The notes under the pieces: generated by a model
Told to the model about the DNA's origin: nothing
The model's database searches: none
The model's input: the letters and a program-made list of their open reading frames with translations, nothing else
Shown here: positions 12,005 to 23,600 of the stretch, one piece after another
Layout: every line of letters starts with the position of its first letter
Numbering within the stretch: the first letter of the stretch is position 1
NCBI GenBank assembly: GCA_051530055.1
Contig: CM121341.1
Location: 10,106,001-10,170,000, forward strand
From: Neoechinorhynchus agilis
Taxonomy: Eukaryota > Acanthocephala
Reading direction: 5' to 3'
DNA: 64,000 nucleotides
Translations under genes and position numbers: made by a program

Positions 12005-12664
12005 TCATTCAGACGACCTAGGATAAAAGCCTTCGATCACTTTCCACAGGTCCTTCATTGACATTTGCTTTTCGAAATATTCCTTCAGTGCGGGAACTGA
12101 TTCCACTAATCTTTTATTCCTCGCTACAAAATCTGCTTGGACCCGATGACGAGTGTACGCTTCCAATGTACGGATAAAATAATAGATATAAAGATCCACG
12201 TAGGTTAATTGAGCCGAAATCATGTATCCGTCTTTGCCGAACAATGCTTCCAACTTCTCAAGGGAGGCGAGTAGTTTTGGAACTTCATCGTTAAAAAATT
12301 CCTGTATTATTCTTTGACGCTCCACCGGTGAAGCAACTTGATATCCCTCCCCGAATTTGGCGAAATGGTGGTCGATTACACAAATAGCCGCATCGCATCG
12401 AGCAGCGTCCAAATCTGATTGGCCGGCTAAGCCGAATTTTTTGCCAAGATATCGAACAATGGAACTGGTCTCAAATAAAAGCTCGCCGTCTACTTCAAGC
12501 ACAGGAACTTTATTCAATGGCATTTGTGATTTATACTTTTCAGCCCAATCATTCCTTTCAAATCGAATATCTTCAAATGGCTGACCAGCTACAGTTAGCA
12601 ACATTCGAATTATTTCGCCCCTTCCTTCAACATCGAAGTAGTAGACGGTGTATCTCGGAGACAT
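12005..12664 (-). CDS. Glutathione S-transferase, sigma-like
   Basis: A 219-residue intronless frame, the usual length for a cytosolic GST. The thioredoxin-fold N-domain starts YTVYYFDVEGRGEIIRMLL, with the catalytic Tyr near residue 8 and the sigma-type GRGE motif. Glutathione-binding parts are NKVPVLEVDGELLFETSSI (cis-Pro and the SSI turn). The all-helical C-domain contains AQLTYVDLYIYYF, the conserved N-capping region. Such enzymes conjugate glutathione to electrophiles, and sigma members may also isomerise prostaglandin H2. The stop is next to ATCATTCAGACGACC at 12005. No internal damage is visible. Class assignment within the sigma/S-crystallin group is by motif only. Confidence 0.9.
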   Translation of the reverse strand: MSPRYTVYYFDVEGRGEIIRMLLTVAGQPFEDIRFERNDWAEKYKSQMPLNKVPVLEVDGELLFETSSIVRYLGKKFGLAGQSDLDAARCDAAICVIDHHFAKFGEGYQVASPVERQRIIQEFFNDEVPKLLASLEKLEALFGKDGYMISAQLTYVDLYIYYFIRTLEAYTRHRVQADFVARNKRLVESVPALKEYFEKQMSMKDLWKVIEGFYPRSSE

Positions 12665-12958
12665 TTCGTGAACAAGACTGTACCAGTGTAACTTTTCTAC
12701 CTTTAAATAAAGAAAACGAAAACGCCTACTAGAAAACTAACAAGAAACGCGAGTCATCCACTTTAAGGAACGACACTTTTTCTATGACTAGGAATGCTAA
12801 CAAATATGCCGATATTATTGGTGCTGCAGTAAGCGGTAAACTGCCCTTTTTCGTACAATTTCCTATAATTCCTATAATACTGAATTGTTTAGAATTCCTA
12901 AAAATTCTTGTTTCGGTCCTCTCAAAAAACTACACGCTAAATTGAAAGTTTAAGAGTA

Positions 12959-13865
12959 AAATCATTCACACCACCGCTCTGGATCACTCAGCTGCCGTCC
13001 TGGTGTAATGGTCAAAAGGGGCGAATGCAGCGTTCCCTCGTTGCTGTGACAGACTTATGTTTTGTGGGAGGAATGCTCTCGATCTCGGACCGCCAGTGAT
13101 TCGTCTCAACCTCTTAGACAATTGCTTGACCAGGTCCTGCGCCGCGGTACTAAACGACCCGAATGCCTCGGCGCCAAAGGAAACTATATGAAGATTTCGA
13201 CTCAGGTCCGTGTATTTCGTCCATTTGCGAGCCATGGAAGCGATTGCTGATCCCCTGGTTTAGTAGCGGAGACCACGGCAACCATCCTGACCTGTGATCA
13301 TGACAAAAACTCAAACCGAAGATCAGTAGAACTTTGTTTTGTAAAATGCATTTTTACACTGGGCAAACGCTTAAGGTACGACAAATGCGTTAATTTTAGA
13401 CTTTGCGTTCCCAAAAAAAGTCCTAAAACGATAGAATAATTTTCAGCGCTCCAATTTCGAAGCGTGAGTGATAGCGATCAGAGTACCACAAGCAATACGA
13501 ACACCACACCTGGAGTCTCCGTGCTGAACTTTATGGAACAATCGCATCAACGACAGAATACCGATTTCTCATTATGGTGAGATTCGGCGACTACGTTCAA
13601 GACGCATGAAGCTCAATTTTTTCATCATTTTCATCTCCGAAGGCGAAATCTTGAAACTCACTTCTGTGCGGTGACAGAGCAACCAATTCATTGATGGTTG
13701 TGATTTGCGGTTATTTAAATGCCACTGATGAATTCGTTCGATTCAATCTTCGGTATAAAAGAATAAATATTTTGTTTACCTTGGTGACTTAGGTGAAGGA
13801 TCTAAAAAATCGAAGTTTTTAGGAACCACACGAAGCACAGTTTCACCAATTTTATGGTTAGGGAA
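12959..13865 (-). repeat. 0.9-kb repeat, copy A, with LINE C-terminal ORF end
   Basis: By eye about 99% the same as 16049-16956 over about 907 bp, in direct orientation. On the minus strand (13235-12984) it encodes TKYTDLSRNLHIVSFGAEAF, then FLPQNISLSQQRGNAA, the characteristic end of the RLE-type LINE seen at 4694 and 41365. The remaining 600 bp are non-coding and not seen in the larger LINE copy, so the unit is a composite or a distinct subfamily. Confidence 0.75.
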
Positions 13866-15313
13866 TCGTGTATCTTCGGAAAAAAAGCGAAAAAGGCGAG
13901 TAGAAAAGTGTTGCCCTTATAAAGGAAAAGCGCAAGAAGCGTCCACGATTTGATCGACTTTTTTGATGATTGTTTCCGCCGTCATGGTTATTCGAAATGG
14001 ACCACTAAATGCTTCCAATGAAACCAGATTAAAAGCACAGAACGCATTCTTAAATTAAAGAATAAAAGATAATTAAAGAAGAGGAATTTAGCTCAAAAAT
14101 TACCGAAAGGACGTAGAACAACTGCTCAAAATTGCACTCTAAAAACAAAATCAAGCTAATCATTCAGGTGTAAATAACAAATTTCGAAAGCCTTTAACGA
14201 AATCTATCTGAATTAAAGGGTAATCACTGTAAGTGAAGCGATTTTAAGATGGATCGCTCAGAATCACTTTTATCGCGATTAGACCGGCACTGATTACAAC
14301 CTCAATCGCTTAGATTTAAAACGCATGTGATTAATTCCAGCAAAAATGCCGATATCTGCAGTTGGAAACTTCAGGCTTCAATGCAACATTTTATAATGTT
14401 GCATTCTAGTCCCCTTGAAAGGTGGAGATGTTCGAAATTCAATGATTTTAGGCCTAAAAATTGCATGATAAAAATATCTGAAGTAATAACCTTGTAAAAT
14501 ACAGCGTTTTCCATATTTCGTTTACTTTTAAAAGTAACGAAAATAATTTTCTAAAAATCATCAATTTAGCGCTCAATATTGTCTAGCGATTTTTCCATTA
14601 AAATGGGGACGTGAATGTTAATCCGCTTGTGGAAATTCGATTTCAAATCGATACATTGATATCTTTTATTTTCACAATAAATGAATTCTTAAATTCACAC
14701 GCGCAATTGCGTGAAGATTTTTTAATGATTAATTATCGATGCAGCCTCATTGATTTGATGACATTGAACTAAGAAGTATTTATGTTTGACGATTATTTCC
14801 ATCTCAAACCGAGACGCACTCAATTCTCACATGATTCGATCATTTCTACAGAAAATTAATTCTAAGAATGTTCAGCCCTCCTCAAGGCAAAAGTATCAGT
14901 TTGCTGACTTCGATCCATCGATTTTTTTAGATTTAACGCTTTCAAATCAGCAGAACTAAAGTTCGAAATCATCATTTTAATCCAAGTTCGATGACGAGAC
15001 AAATCCGCTTAAGCAAAATGAGAGAACGCAAAAAATCTATGGGAAGTATCGTTTTTTCGCAACGAAATGTTACAGAATTCCTTACGTTAAAAAACAAAAG
15101 ATTCAATGATTTGTATTTTTTGTCTTAAACGCAAAAAGCATTCGCGTCAATAAATATCGAGAATTGATATGTCAACAATAAATATGTTTCACTAACAAAT
15201 AACCTAATATTTGTGACTGCTTGAGATGATGTTAAGCTGAACGGCGGTACCCTTGTTGAACCAAGAAACTAACGAAACGAAATACCAATTTCTATTATTC
15301 GCAAACCAAAAAT
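13866..15313. other. Intergenic AT-rich region
   Basis: No gene found. It contains the second copy of the 135-bp repeat at 14002-14136. The last 100 bp before 15314 presumably hold the promoter of the homeodomain-like gene. Confidence 0.4.
14002..14136. repeat. 135-bp dispersed repeat, copy 2
   Basis: Same sequence and orientation as 11223-11357. Identity across both copies with unrelated flanks points to a recent duplication or a young small mobile element. Confidence 0.75.
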
Positions 15314-15730
15314 ATGGCGCAAAACGGAAACAGTCAATCATTTGGTACTGATCAATTCTCCGATATGGATCATGCTTATTTAGAAACTACCTATCAAGAA
15401 AATCCGATGCCTGATGAGGAAAGGATTAATGGAATCGCGCAGTTTCTTGGAAAACATCCCGGATCGGTTCGAATTTGGTATTATTTTAGAAGATGTCGTA
15501 TGGTGGATCCGAGTACTTCACTAAGACAACTTTTGAATTACATTATCAGTGCAAGAATTGCTCAACGATTGGAAGTTCATCGGCAATTCGTGCCTCAATT
15601 CTTTTTGAATTCGTATTTGCCTCCAAGACCGCCCGAGAATGGATTAATTGAACCCGGTGAGCTGTTTCGGCAGTACGAGAGGACAATACAAATAGAAAGC
15701 GATTCCGAGAGCGACAGTTCAGAGGAGTAG
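15314..15730 (+). CDS. Divergent homeodomain-like protein
   Basis: A 138-residue intronless frame. Residues about 22-62 resemble the helices of a homeodomain: a LETTYQENPMPDEERINGIA segment (compare LE..F..N.YP....R..LA) and a recognition helix VRIWYYFRRCRM against the usual VQVWFQNRRMK. The Trp48 and Arg52/53 equivalents are kept, but the otherwise invariant Asn51 is replaced by Phe, and helix 1 is short. The C-terminus is acidic and serine-rich (ESDSESDSSEE). This could be a homeodomain that has lost ordinary DNA contact, or a chance likeness in an unknown protein. It lies between the two 0.9-kb repeats. Confidence 0.5.
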   Translation: MAQNGNSQSFGTDQFSDMDHAYLETTYQENPMPDEERINGIAQFLGKHPGSVRIWYYFRRCRMVDPSTSLRQLLNYIISARIAQRLEVHRQFVPQFFLNSYLPPRPPENGLIEPGELFRQYERTIQIESDSESDSSEE

Positions 15731-16048
15731 CAAATTAGGATAGTACATTATTTAAAAGAATATTTATTATTTCTATATATTGATCGCGATCCTCGGTAGA
15801 TCCATGACAATATTAAATAAGGCGCTTTGAAGGTAAAAATACCGGATTCTCGGGAGTTCGGAAAATACTTAAACCTTTATTGTAGGTAAATTTAAACAAA
15901 GTTTGGCTCCAAATAAAATCTTGAAATACTAACCGTATTTGTAACCGCAAGGTCACAGTTCTGAGGTCAAATATATGAAAAATATGTTTTTTTAAGAAGT
16001 GCTATATTTACACAGAAAAGTTTGTATATTGGGTAATGTTTTCTACAT

Positions 16049-16956
16049 GAAATCATTCACACCACCGCTCTGGATCACTCAGCTGTCGTCCTGGTGTAAT
16101 GGTCAAAAGGGGCGAATGCAGCGTTCCCTCGTTGCTGTGACAGACTTATGTTTTGTGGGAGGAATGCTCTTGATATCGGATCGCCAGTGATTCGTCTCAA
16201 CCTCTTAGACAATTGCTTGACCAGGTCCTGCGCCGCGGTACTAAACGACCCGAATGCCTCGGCGCCAAAGGAAACTATATGAAGATTTCGACTCAGGTCC
16301 GTGTATTTCGTCCATTTGCGAGCCATGGAAGCGATTGCTGATCCCCTGGTTTAGTAGCGGAGACCACGGCAACCACCCTGACCTGTGATCATGACAAAAA
16401 CTCAAATCGAAGATCAGTAGAACTTTGTTTTGTAAAATGCATTTTTACACTGGGCAAACGCTTAAGGTACGACAAATGCGTTAATTTTAGACTTTGCGTT
16501 CCCAAAAAAAGTCCAAAAACGATAGCATAATTTTCAGCGCTCCAATTTCGAAGCGTGAGTGATAGCGATCAGAGTACCACAAGCAATACGAACACCACAC
16601 CTGGAGTCTCCGTGCTGAACTTTATGGAACAATCGCATCAACGACAGAATACCGATTTCTCATTATGGTGAGATTCGGCGACTACGTTCAAGACGCATGA
16701 AGCTCAATTTTTTCATCATTTTCATCTCCGAAGACGAAATCTTGAAACTCACTTCAGTGCGGTGACAGAGCAACCAATTCATTGATGGTTGTGATTTGCG
16801 GTTATTTAAATGCCACTGATGAATTCGTTCGATTCAATCTTCGGTATAAAAGAATAAATATTTTGTTTACCTTGGTGACTTAGGTGAAGGATCTAAAAAA
16901 TCGAAGTTTTTAGGAACCACACGAAGCACAGTTTCACCAATTTTATGGTTAGGGAA
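16049..16956 (-). repeat. 0.9-kb repeat, copy B, with LINE C-terminal ORF end
   Basis: Second copy of the unit at 12959-13865. I count roughly ten single-base differences. Its minus-strand frame (16326-16075) encodes the same LINE C-terminus. The homology ends abruptly at GGTTAGGGAA. Confidence 0.75.
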
Positions 16957-17230
16957 AAGGTGACAATGCGACGGAGAGTTCTGAAGTCCAAGAACTTCTC
17001 AACAAGAGGGACGAACTTTCCCAAACTTCAAATCTCCACGCGCCTTTGTAGATTATCCTGAGCTTAAGCCGAAAGATAGCGAAAGCTCGAAAGTAGAGAT
17101 TTTCTTTATCATTACAACATCGTTCTCTCTCCCAAGTGTCCATTTTCGAAAACAAAACTTGATCATGCGGCTTGAAAATCAAGTAGCATTTCAAATGAGA
17201 TTACTTCAAAATGTAAAAGATCAAATTTAA

Positions 17231-17572
17231 TCACGCGTCTGCGATCATTAAAATTCCTGATAAAAAAAGCATGATAGCTCCATCGCCTGGAAGCAACTTA
17301 GGCCGTGATACAACACCGTCGTTTGGATTAAACGCAATATTTAAGTAATAATAGTCTCTTGGGAAATCATTCTTCTTTTTGAAATAGGTGTGTATTCGCA
17401 CAAAAGCAATCCAAGGAAAAATGATACCAAGACAGCCGTCAACTAGTAACCGATTCCTTCTCGTTTCCCCGAGTGATGTAACCGGACTAATTTTCTCTTT
17501 CCATTTAAAGCTCGGATTCCTAGTATTCTTTGCCTGTAACCATAAGTCAGGCAACATTTGAATAAGCTGCAC
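17231..17572 (-). CDS. Hypothetical protein, possibly partial
   Basis: A 113-residue frame with a hydrophobic segment (CLGIIFPWIAFVRI) and a hydrophobic C-terminal end (AIMLFLSGILMIADA). I recognise no family. It lies directly before the satellite array and after repeat copy B. It could be an exon of a disrupted membrane protein or a chance frame. Confidence 0.25.
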   Translation of the reverse strand: MQLIQMLPDLWLQAKNTRNPSFKWKEKISPVTSLGETRRNRLLVDGCLGIIFPWIAFVRIHTYFKKKNDFPRDYYYLNIAFNPNDGVVSRPKLLPGDGAIMLFLSGILMIADA

Positions 17573-17689
17573 TCTCGGTCGATAAGTGTATGTGTCGAGT
17601 TTAAAGTGCCATTGTTGCTAGAAGGTACGCCGCATATATAAATATAAATCTGGACTAGTTCTCAAATAAGGCAATGTAAGTACGACTTA

Positions 17690-20600
17690 ATGTTTTTTTA
17701 GAAAGCCGTGATTTAAAAGGTTCGTTTGAGTATTACCCCATTTTTCGTTCAGGTGAAAATAAGGATCTTAGTACTGAGGAGACGGTGGTTTACTTGAGGA
17801 ATTATGGAAAATGAGATGCTTTTTTAATGCCGATTTTAATCTCAATTTTATATTTTTTAAGACTGCAACAGAAAATGTTTTTTAGAAACTCGTGATTTAA
17901 ATGGGTTCGTTTGAGTATTAACCGCTTTTTCGTTCAGGTTAAAATGAGATTTTGAGCACTAAGGAGTCGGTGACTTACTTGAGGAATTAGGGAAAATTAG
18001 ATCCTCTTTTAAAACTGTGTAGGTTCTAATCTCAGTATTATTTTTGGTTAACAGAAAATGGTGAAAGGAACTCGTGATCAAGAAAAGGGTTCGTTTGAGT
18101 GTTAACCCTTTTTTTCATTCGGGTAGAAAAAAAGGATCTTAGTACTAAGGAGACGGTGGTTTACTTGAGGAATTGGGGAAAATAAGATCCTCTTTTTAAT
18201 GCCGATTTTAATCTCAATTTTATATTTTCTTAAGATTGCAACAGAAAATGTTTTTTAGAAACTCGTGATTAAAAAGGGTTCGTTTGAGTGTTAACCCTTT
18301 TTTTCGTTCAGGTGAAAATAAGGATCTTAGTACTGAGAACTCGGTGGTTTACTTGAGAAATTACGGAAAATGAGATGCTTTTTTAATGCCGATTTTAATC
18401 TCAATTTTATATTTTTTTAAGACTGCAACAGAAAATGTTTTTTAAAAGTCGTGATTTAAAAGGTTCGTTTGAGTATTACCCCTTTTTTTCGTTCAGGTAA
18501 AAATAAGGATCTTAGCACTGAGGAGACGGTGGTTTACTTGAGGAATTATGGAAAATGAGATGCTTTTTTAATGCCGATTTTAATCTCAATTTTATATTTT
18601 TTAAGGCCCATAAGAAAATGTTTTTAGAAACTCGTGATTTAAAAGGGTTCGTTTGAGTGTTAACCCTTTTTTCGTTCAGGTTAAAATGAAGATTTGAGCA
18701 CTAAGGAGTCGGTGGTTTACTTGAGGAATTAGGGAAAATTAGATCCTCTTTTTAAACTGTCGATTCTAATCTCAACTTAATATTTTTTTAGGATTGCAAC
18801 AGAAAATGTTTTTTAGAAACTCGTGATTTAAAAGGGTTCGTTTGAGTGTTAACCCTTTTTTTCGTTCAGGTGAAAATAAGGATCTTAGTACTGAGGAGTC
18901 GGTGGTTTACTTGAGGAATTATGGAAAATGAGATGCTTTTTTAATGCCGATTTTAATCTCAATTTTATATTTTTTTAAGACTGCAACAGAAAATGTTTTT
19001 TAGAAACTCGTGATTTAAAAGGGTTCGTTTGAGTGTTAACCCTTTTTTCGTTCAGGTGAAAATAAGGATCTTAGTACTAAGGAGACGGTGGTTTACTTGA
19101 GGAATTATGGAAAATGAGATGCTTTTTTAATGCCGATTTTAATCTCAATTTTATATTTTTTTAAGACTGCAACAGAAAATGTTTTTTAGAAAGTCGTGAT
19201 TTAAAAGGTTCGTTTGAGTATTACCCCTTTTTTTCGTTCAGGTGAAAATAAGGATCTTAGCACTGAGGAGACGGTGGTTTACTTGAGGAATTATGGAAAA
19301 TGAGATGCTTTTTTAATGCCGATTTTAATCTCAATTTTATATTTTTTTAAGACTGCAACAGAAAATGTTTTTTAGAAACTCGTGATTTAAATGGGTTCGT
19401 TTGAGTATTAACCCTTTTTCGTTCAGGTTAAAATGAAGATTTGAGCACTAAGGAGTCGGTGACTTACTTGAGGAATTAGGGAAAATTAGATCCTCTTTTT
19501 AAACTGTCGATTCTAATCTCAACTTAATATTTTTTTAGGATTGCAACAGAAAATGTTTTTTAGAAACTCGTGATTTAAATGGGTTCGTTTGAGTATTAAC
19601 CCTTTTTCGTTCAGGTTAAAATGAAGATTTGAGCACTAAGGAGTCGGTGACTTACTTGAGGAATTAGGGAAAAATTAGATCCCCCTCTTTTTAAACTGTC
19701 GATTCTAATCTCAACTTAATATTTTTTTAGGATTGCAACAGAAAATGTTTTTTAGAAACTCGTGATTAAAAAGGGTTCGTTTGAGTGTTAACCCTTTTTT
19801 TCGTTCAGGTGAAAAAAAGGATCTTAGTACTAAGGAGACGGTGGTTTACTTGAGGAATTGGGGAAAATAAGATCCTCTTTTTAATGCCGATTTTAATCTC
19901 AATTTTATATATTCTTAAGATTGCAACAGAAAATGTTTTTTAGAAAGCCATGAATTAAAAGGTTCGTTTGAGTATTACCCCATTTTTCGTTCAGGTGAAA
20001 ATAAGGATCTTAGCACTGAGGAGACGGTGGTTTACTTGAGGAATTATGGAAAATGAGATGCTTTTTTAATGCCGATTTTAATCTCAATTTTATATTTTTT
20101 TAAGACTGCAACAGAAAATGTTTTTTAGAAAGTCGTGATTTAAAAGGTTCGTTTGAGTATTACCCCTTTTTTTCGTTCAGGTGAAAATAAGGATCTTAGT
20201 ACTGAGGAGATGGTGGTTTACTTGAGGAATTATGGAAAATGAGATGCTTTTTTAATGCCGATTTTAATCTCAATTTTATATTTTTTAAGATTGCAACAGA
20301 AAATGTTTTTTAGAAACTCGTGATTTAAAAGGGTTCGTTTTAGTATTAACCCTTTTTCGTTCAGGTTAAAATGAAGATTTGAGCACTAAGTAGTCGGTGA
20401 CTTACTTGAGGAATTAGGGAAAATTAGATCCTCTTTTTAAACTGTCGATTCTAATCTCAATTTAATATTAAGTTTTTTAAGATTGCAACAGAAAATGTTT
20501 TTTAGAAACTCGTGATTTAAAAGGTTCGTTTGAGTATTACCCCTTTTTTTCGTATTTAAAAGGTTCGTTTGAGTATTACCCCATTTTTTCGTTCAGGTGA

Positions 20601-23600
20601 AAATAAGGATCTTAGAACTGAGGAGACGGTGGTTTACTTGAGGAATTATGGAAAATGAGATGCTTTTTTTAAACTGCCGATTTCAATCTCAATTTTATAT
20701 TTTTTTAAGACTGCAACAGAAAATGTTTTTTAGAAACTCGTGATTTAAAAGGGTTCGTTTGAGTGTTAACCCTTTTTTTCGTTCAGGTGAAAAAAAGGAT
20801 CTTAGTACTGAGGAGTCGGTGGTTTACTTGAGGAATTAGGGAAAAGAGATGCTTTTTTAATGCCGATTTTAATCTCAATTTTATATTTTTTAAGATTGCA
20901 ACAGAAAATGTTTTTTAGAAACTCGTGATTTAAAAGGGTTCGTTTGAGTATTAACCCTTTTTCGTTCAGGTTAAAATGAAGATTTGAGCACTAAGGAGTC
21001 GGTGACTTACTTGAGGAATTAGGGAAAATTAGATCCTCTTTTTAAACTGTCGATTCTAATCTCAACTTAATATTTTTTTAGGATTGCAACAGAAAATGTT
21101 TTTTAGAAACTCGTGATTTAAAAGGGTTCGTTTGAGTGTTAACCCTTTTTTTCGTTCAGGTGAAAATAAGGATCTTAGTACTAAGGAGTCGGTGGTTTAC
21201 TTGAGGAATTATGGAAAATGAGATGCTTTTTTAATGCCGATTTTAATCTCAATTTTATATTTTTTAAGATTGCAACAGAAAATGTTTTTTAGAAACTCGT
21301 GATTTAAAAGGGTTCGTTTGAGTGTTAACCCTTTTTTTCGTTCAGGTGAAAAAAAGGATCTTAGTACTAAGGAGACGGTGGTTTACTTGAGGAATTGGGG
21401 AAAATAAGATCCTCTTTTTAATGCCGATTTTAATCTCAATTTTATATTTTCTTAAGATTGCAACAGAAAATGTTTTTTAGAAACTCGTGATTAAAAAGGG
21501 TTCGTTTGAGTGTTAACCCTTTTTTTCGTTCAGGTGAAAATAAGGATCTTAGTACTGAGAACTCGGTGGTTTACTTGAGAAATTACGGAAAATGAGATGC
21601 TTTTTTAAACTGTCGATTTTAATCTCAATTTTATATTTTCTTAAGATTGCAACAGAAAATGTTTTTTAGAAAGCCATGAATTAAAAGGTTCGTTTGAGTA
21701 TTACCCCATTTTTCGTTCAGGTGAAAATAAGGATCTTAGCACTGAGGAGACGGTGGTTTACTTGAGGAATTGGGGAAAATGAGATGCTTTTTTAATGCCG
21801 ATTTTAATCTCAATTTTATATTTTTTAAAGACTGCAACAGAAAATGTTTTTTAGAAAGTCGTGATTTAAAAGGTTCGTTTGAGTATTACCCCTTTTTTTC
21901 GTTCAGGTGAAAATAAGGATCTTAGCACTGAGGAGACGGTGGTTTACTTGAGGAATTATGGAAAATGAGATGCTTTTTTAATGCCGATTTTAATCTCAAT
22001 TTTATATTTTTTAAGATTGCAACAGAAAATGTTTTTTAGAAACTCGTGATTTAAAAGGGTTCGTTTGAGTATTAACCCTTTTTCGTTCAGGTTAAAATGA
22101 AGATTTGAGCACTAAGGAGTCGGTGACTTACTTGAGGAATTAGGGAAAATTAGATCCTCTTTTTAAACTGTCGATTCTAATCTCAATTTAATATTAAGTT
22201 TTTTAAGATTGCAACAGAAAATGTTTTTTAGAAACTCGTGATTTAAAAGGTTCGTTTGAGTATTACCCCTTTTTTTCGTCCAGGTGAAAATAAGGATCTT
22301 AGTACTGAGGAGACGGTGGTTTACTTGAGGAATTGAGGAAAATGAGATGCTTTTTTTAAACTGTCGATTTCAATCTCAATTTTATATTTTCTTAAGATTG
22401 CAACAGAAAATGTTTTTTAGAAAGCCGTAATTTAAAAGGTTCGTTTGAGTGTTACCCCATTTTTTCGTTCCGGTGAAAATAGGGATCTTAGTACTGAGGA
22501 GTCGGTGGTTTACTTGAGGAATTTGGGAATTGAGATGCTTTTTTAATGCCGATTTTAATCTCAATTTTATATTTTTTAAGATTGCAACAGAAAATGTTTT
22601 TTAGAAACTCGTGATTTAAAAGGGTTCGTTTGAGTATTAACCCTTTTTTCGTTCAGGTTAAAATGAAGATTTGAGCACTAAGGAGTCGGTGACTTACTTG
22701 AGGAATTAGGGAAAATTAGATCCTCTTTTTAAACTGTCGGTTCTAATCTCAATTTAATATTAAATTTTTTAAAGATTGCGACAGAAAATGTTTTTTAGAA
22801 AGTCGTGATTTAAAAGGTTCGTTTGAGTATTACCCCATTTTTCGTTCAGGTGAAAATAAGGATCTTAGTACTGAGGAGACGGTGGTTTACTTGAGGAATT
22901 AGGGAAAATGTGATGCTTTTTTTAAACTGTCGATTTTAATCTCAATTTTATATTTTCTTAAGATTGCAACAGAAAATGTTTTTAGAAAGTCGTGATTTAA
23001 AAGGTTTGTTTGAGTATTACCCCTTTTTTCGTTCAGGTGAAAATGAAGATTTTAGTACTAAGGAGTCGGTCATTTACTTAAGAAATTAGGGAAAATTAGA
23101 TCCTCTTTTTAAACTGTCGATTCTAATCTCAACTTAATATTTTTTAAAGATTGCAACAGAAAATGTTTTTTAGAAAGCCGTAATTTAAAAGGTTCGTTTG
23201 AGTATTACCCATTTTTTTCGTTCAGGTGAAAATAAGGATCTTAGTACTGAGGAGACGGTGGTTTACTTGAGGAATTATGGAAAATGAGATGCTATTTTAA
23301 AAATGCCGATTTTAATCTCAATTTTATATTTTTTAAGATTGCAACAGAAAATGTTTTTTAGAAAGTCGTGATTTAAAAGGTTTGTTTGAGTATTACCCCT
23401 TTTTTCGTTCAGGTGAAAATGAAGATTTTAGTACTAAGGAGTCGGTCATTTACTTAAGAAATTAGGGAAAATTAGATCCTCTTTTTAAACTGTCGATTCT
23501 AATCTCAACTTAATATTTTTTAAAGATTGCAACAGAAAATGTTTTTTAGAAAGCCGTGATTTAAAAGGTTCGTTTGAGTATTACCCCTTTTTTTCGTTCA

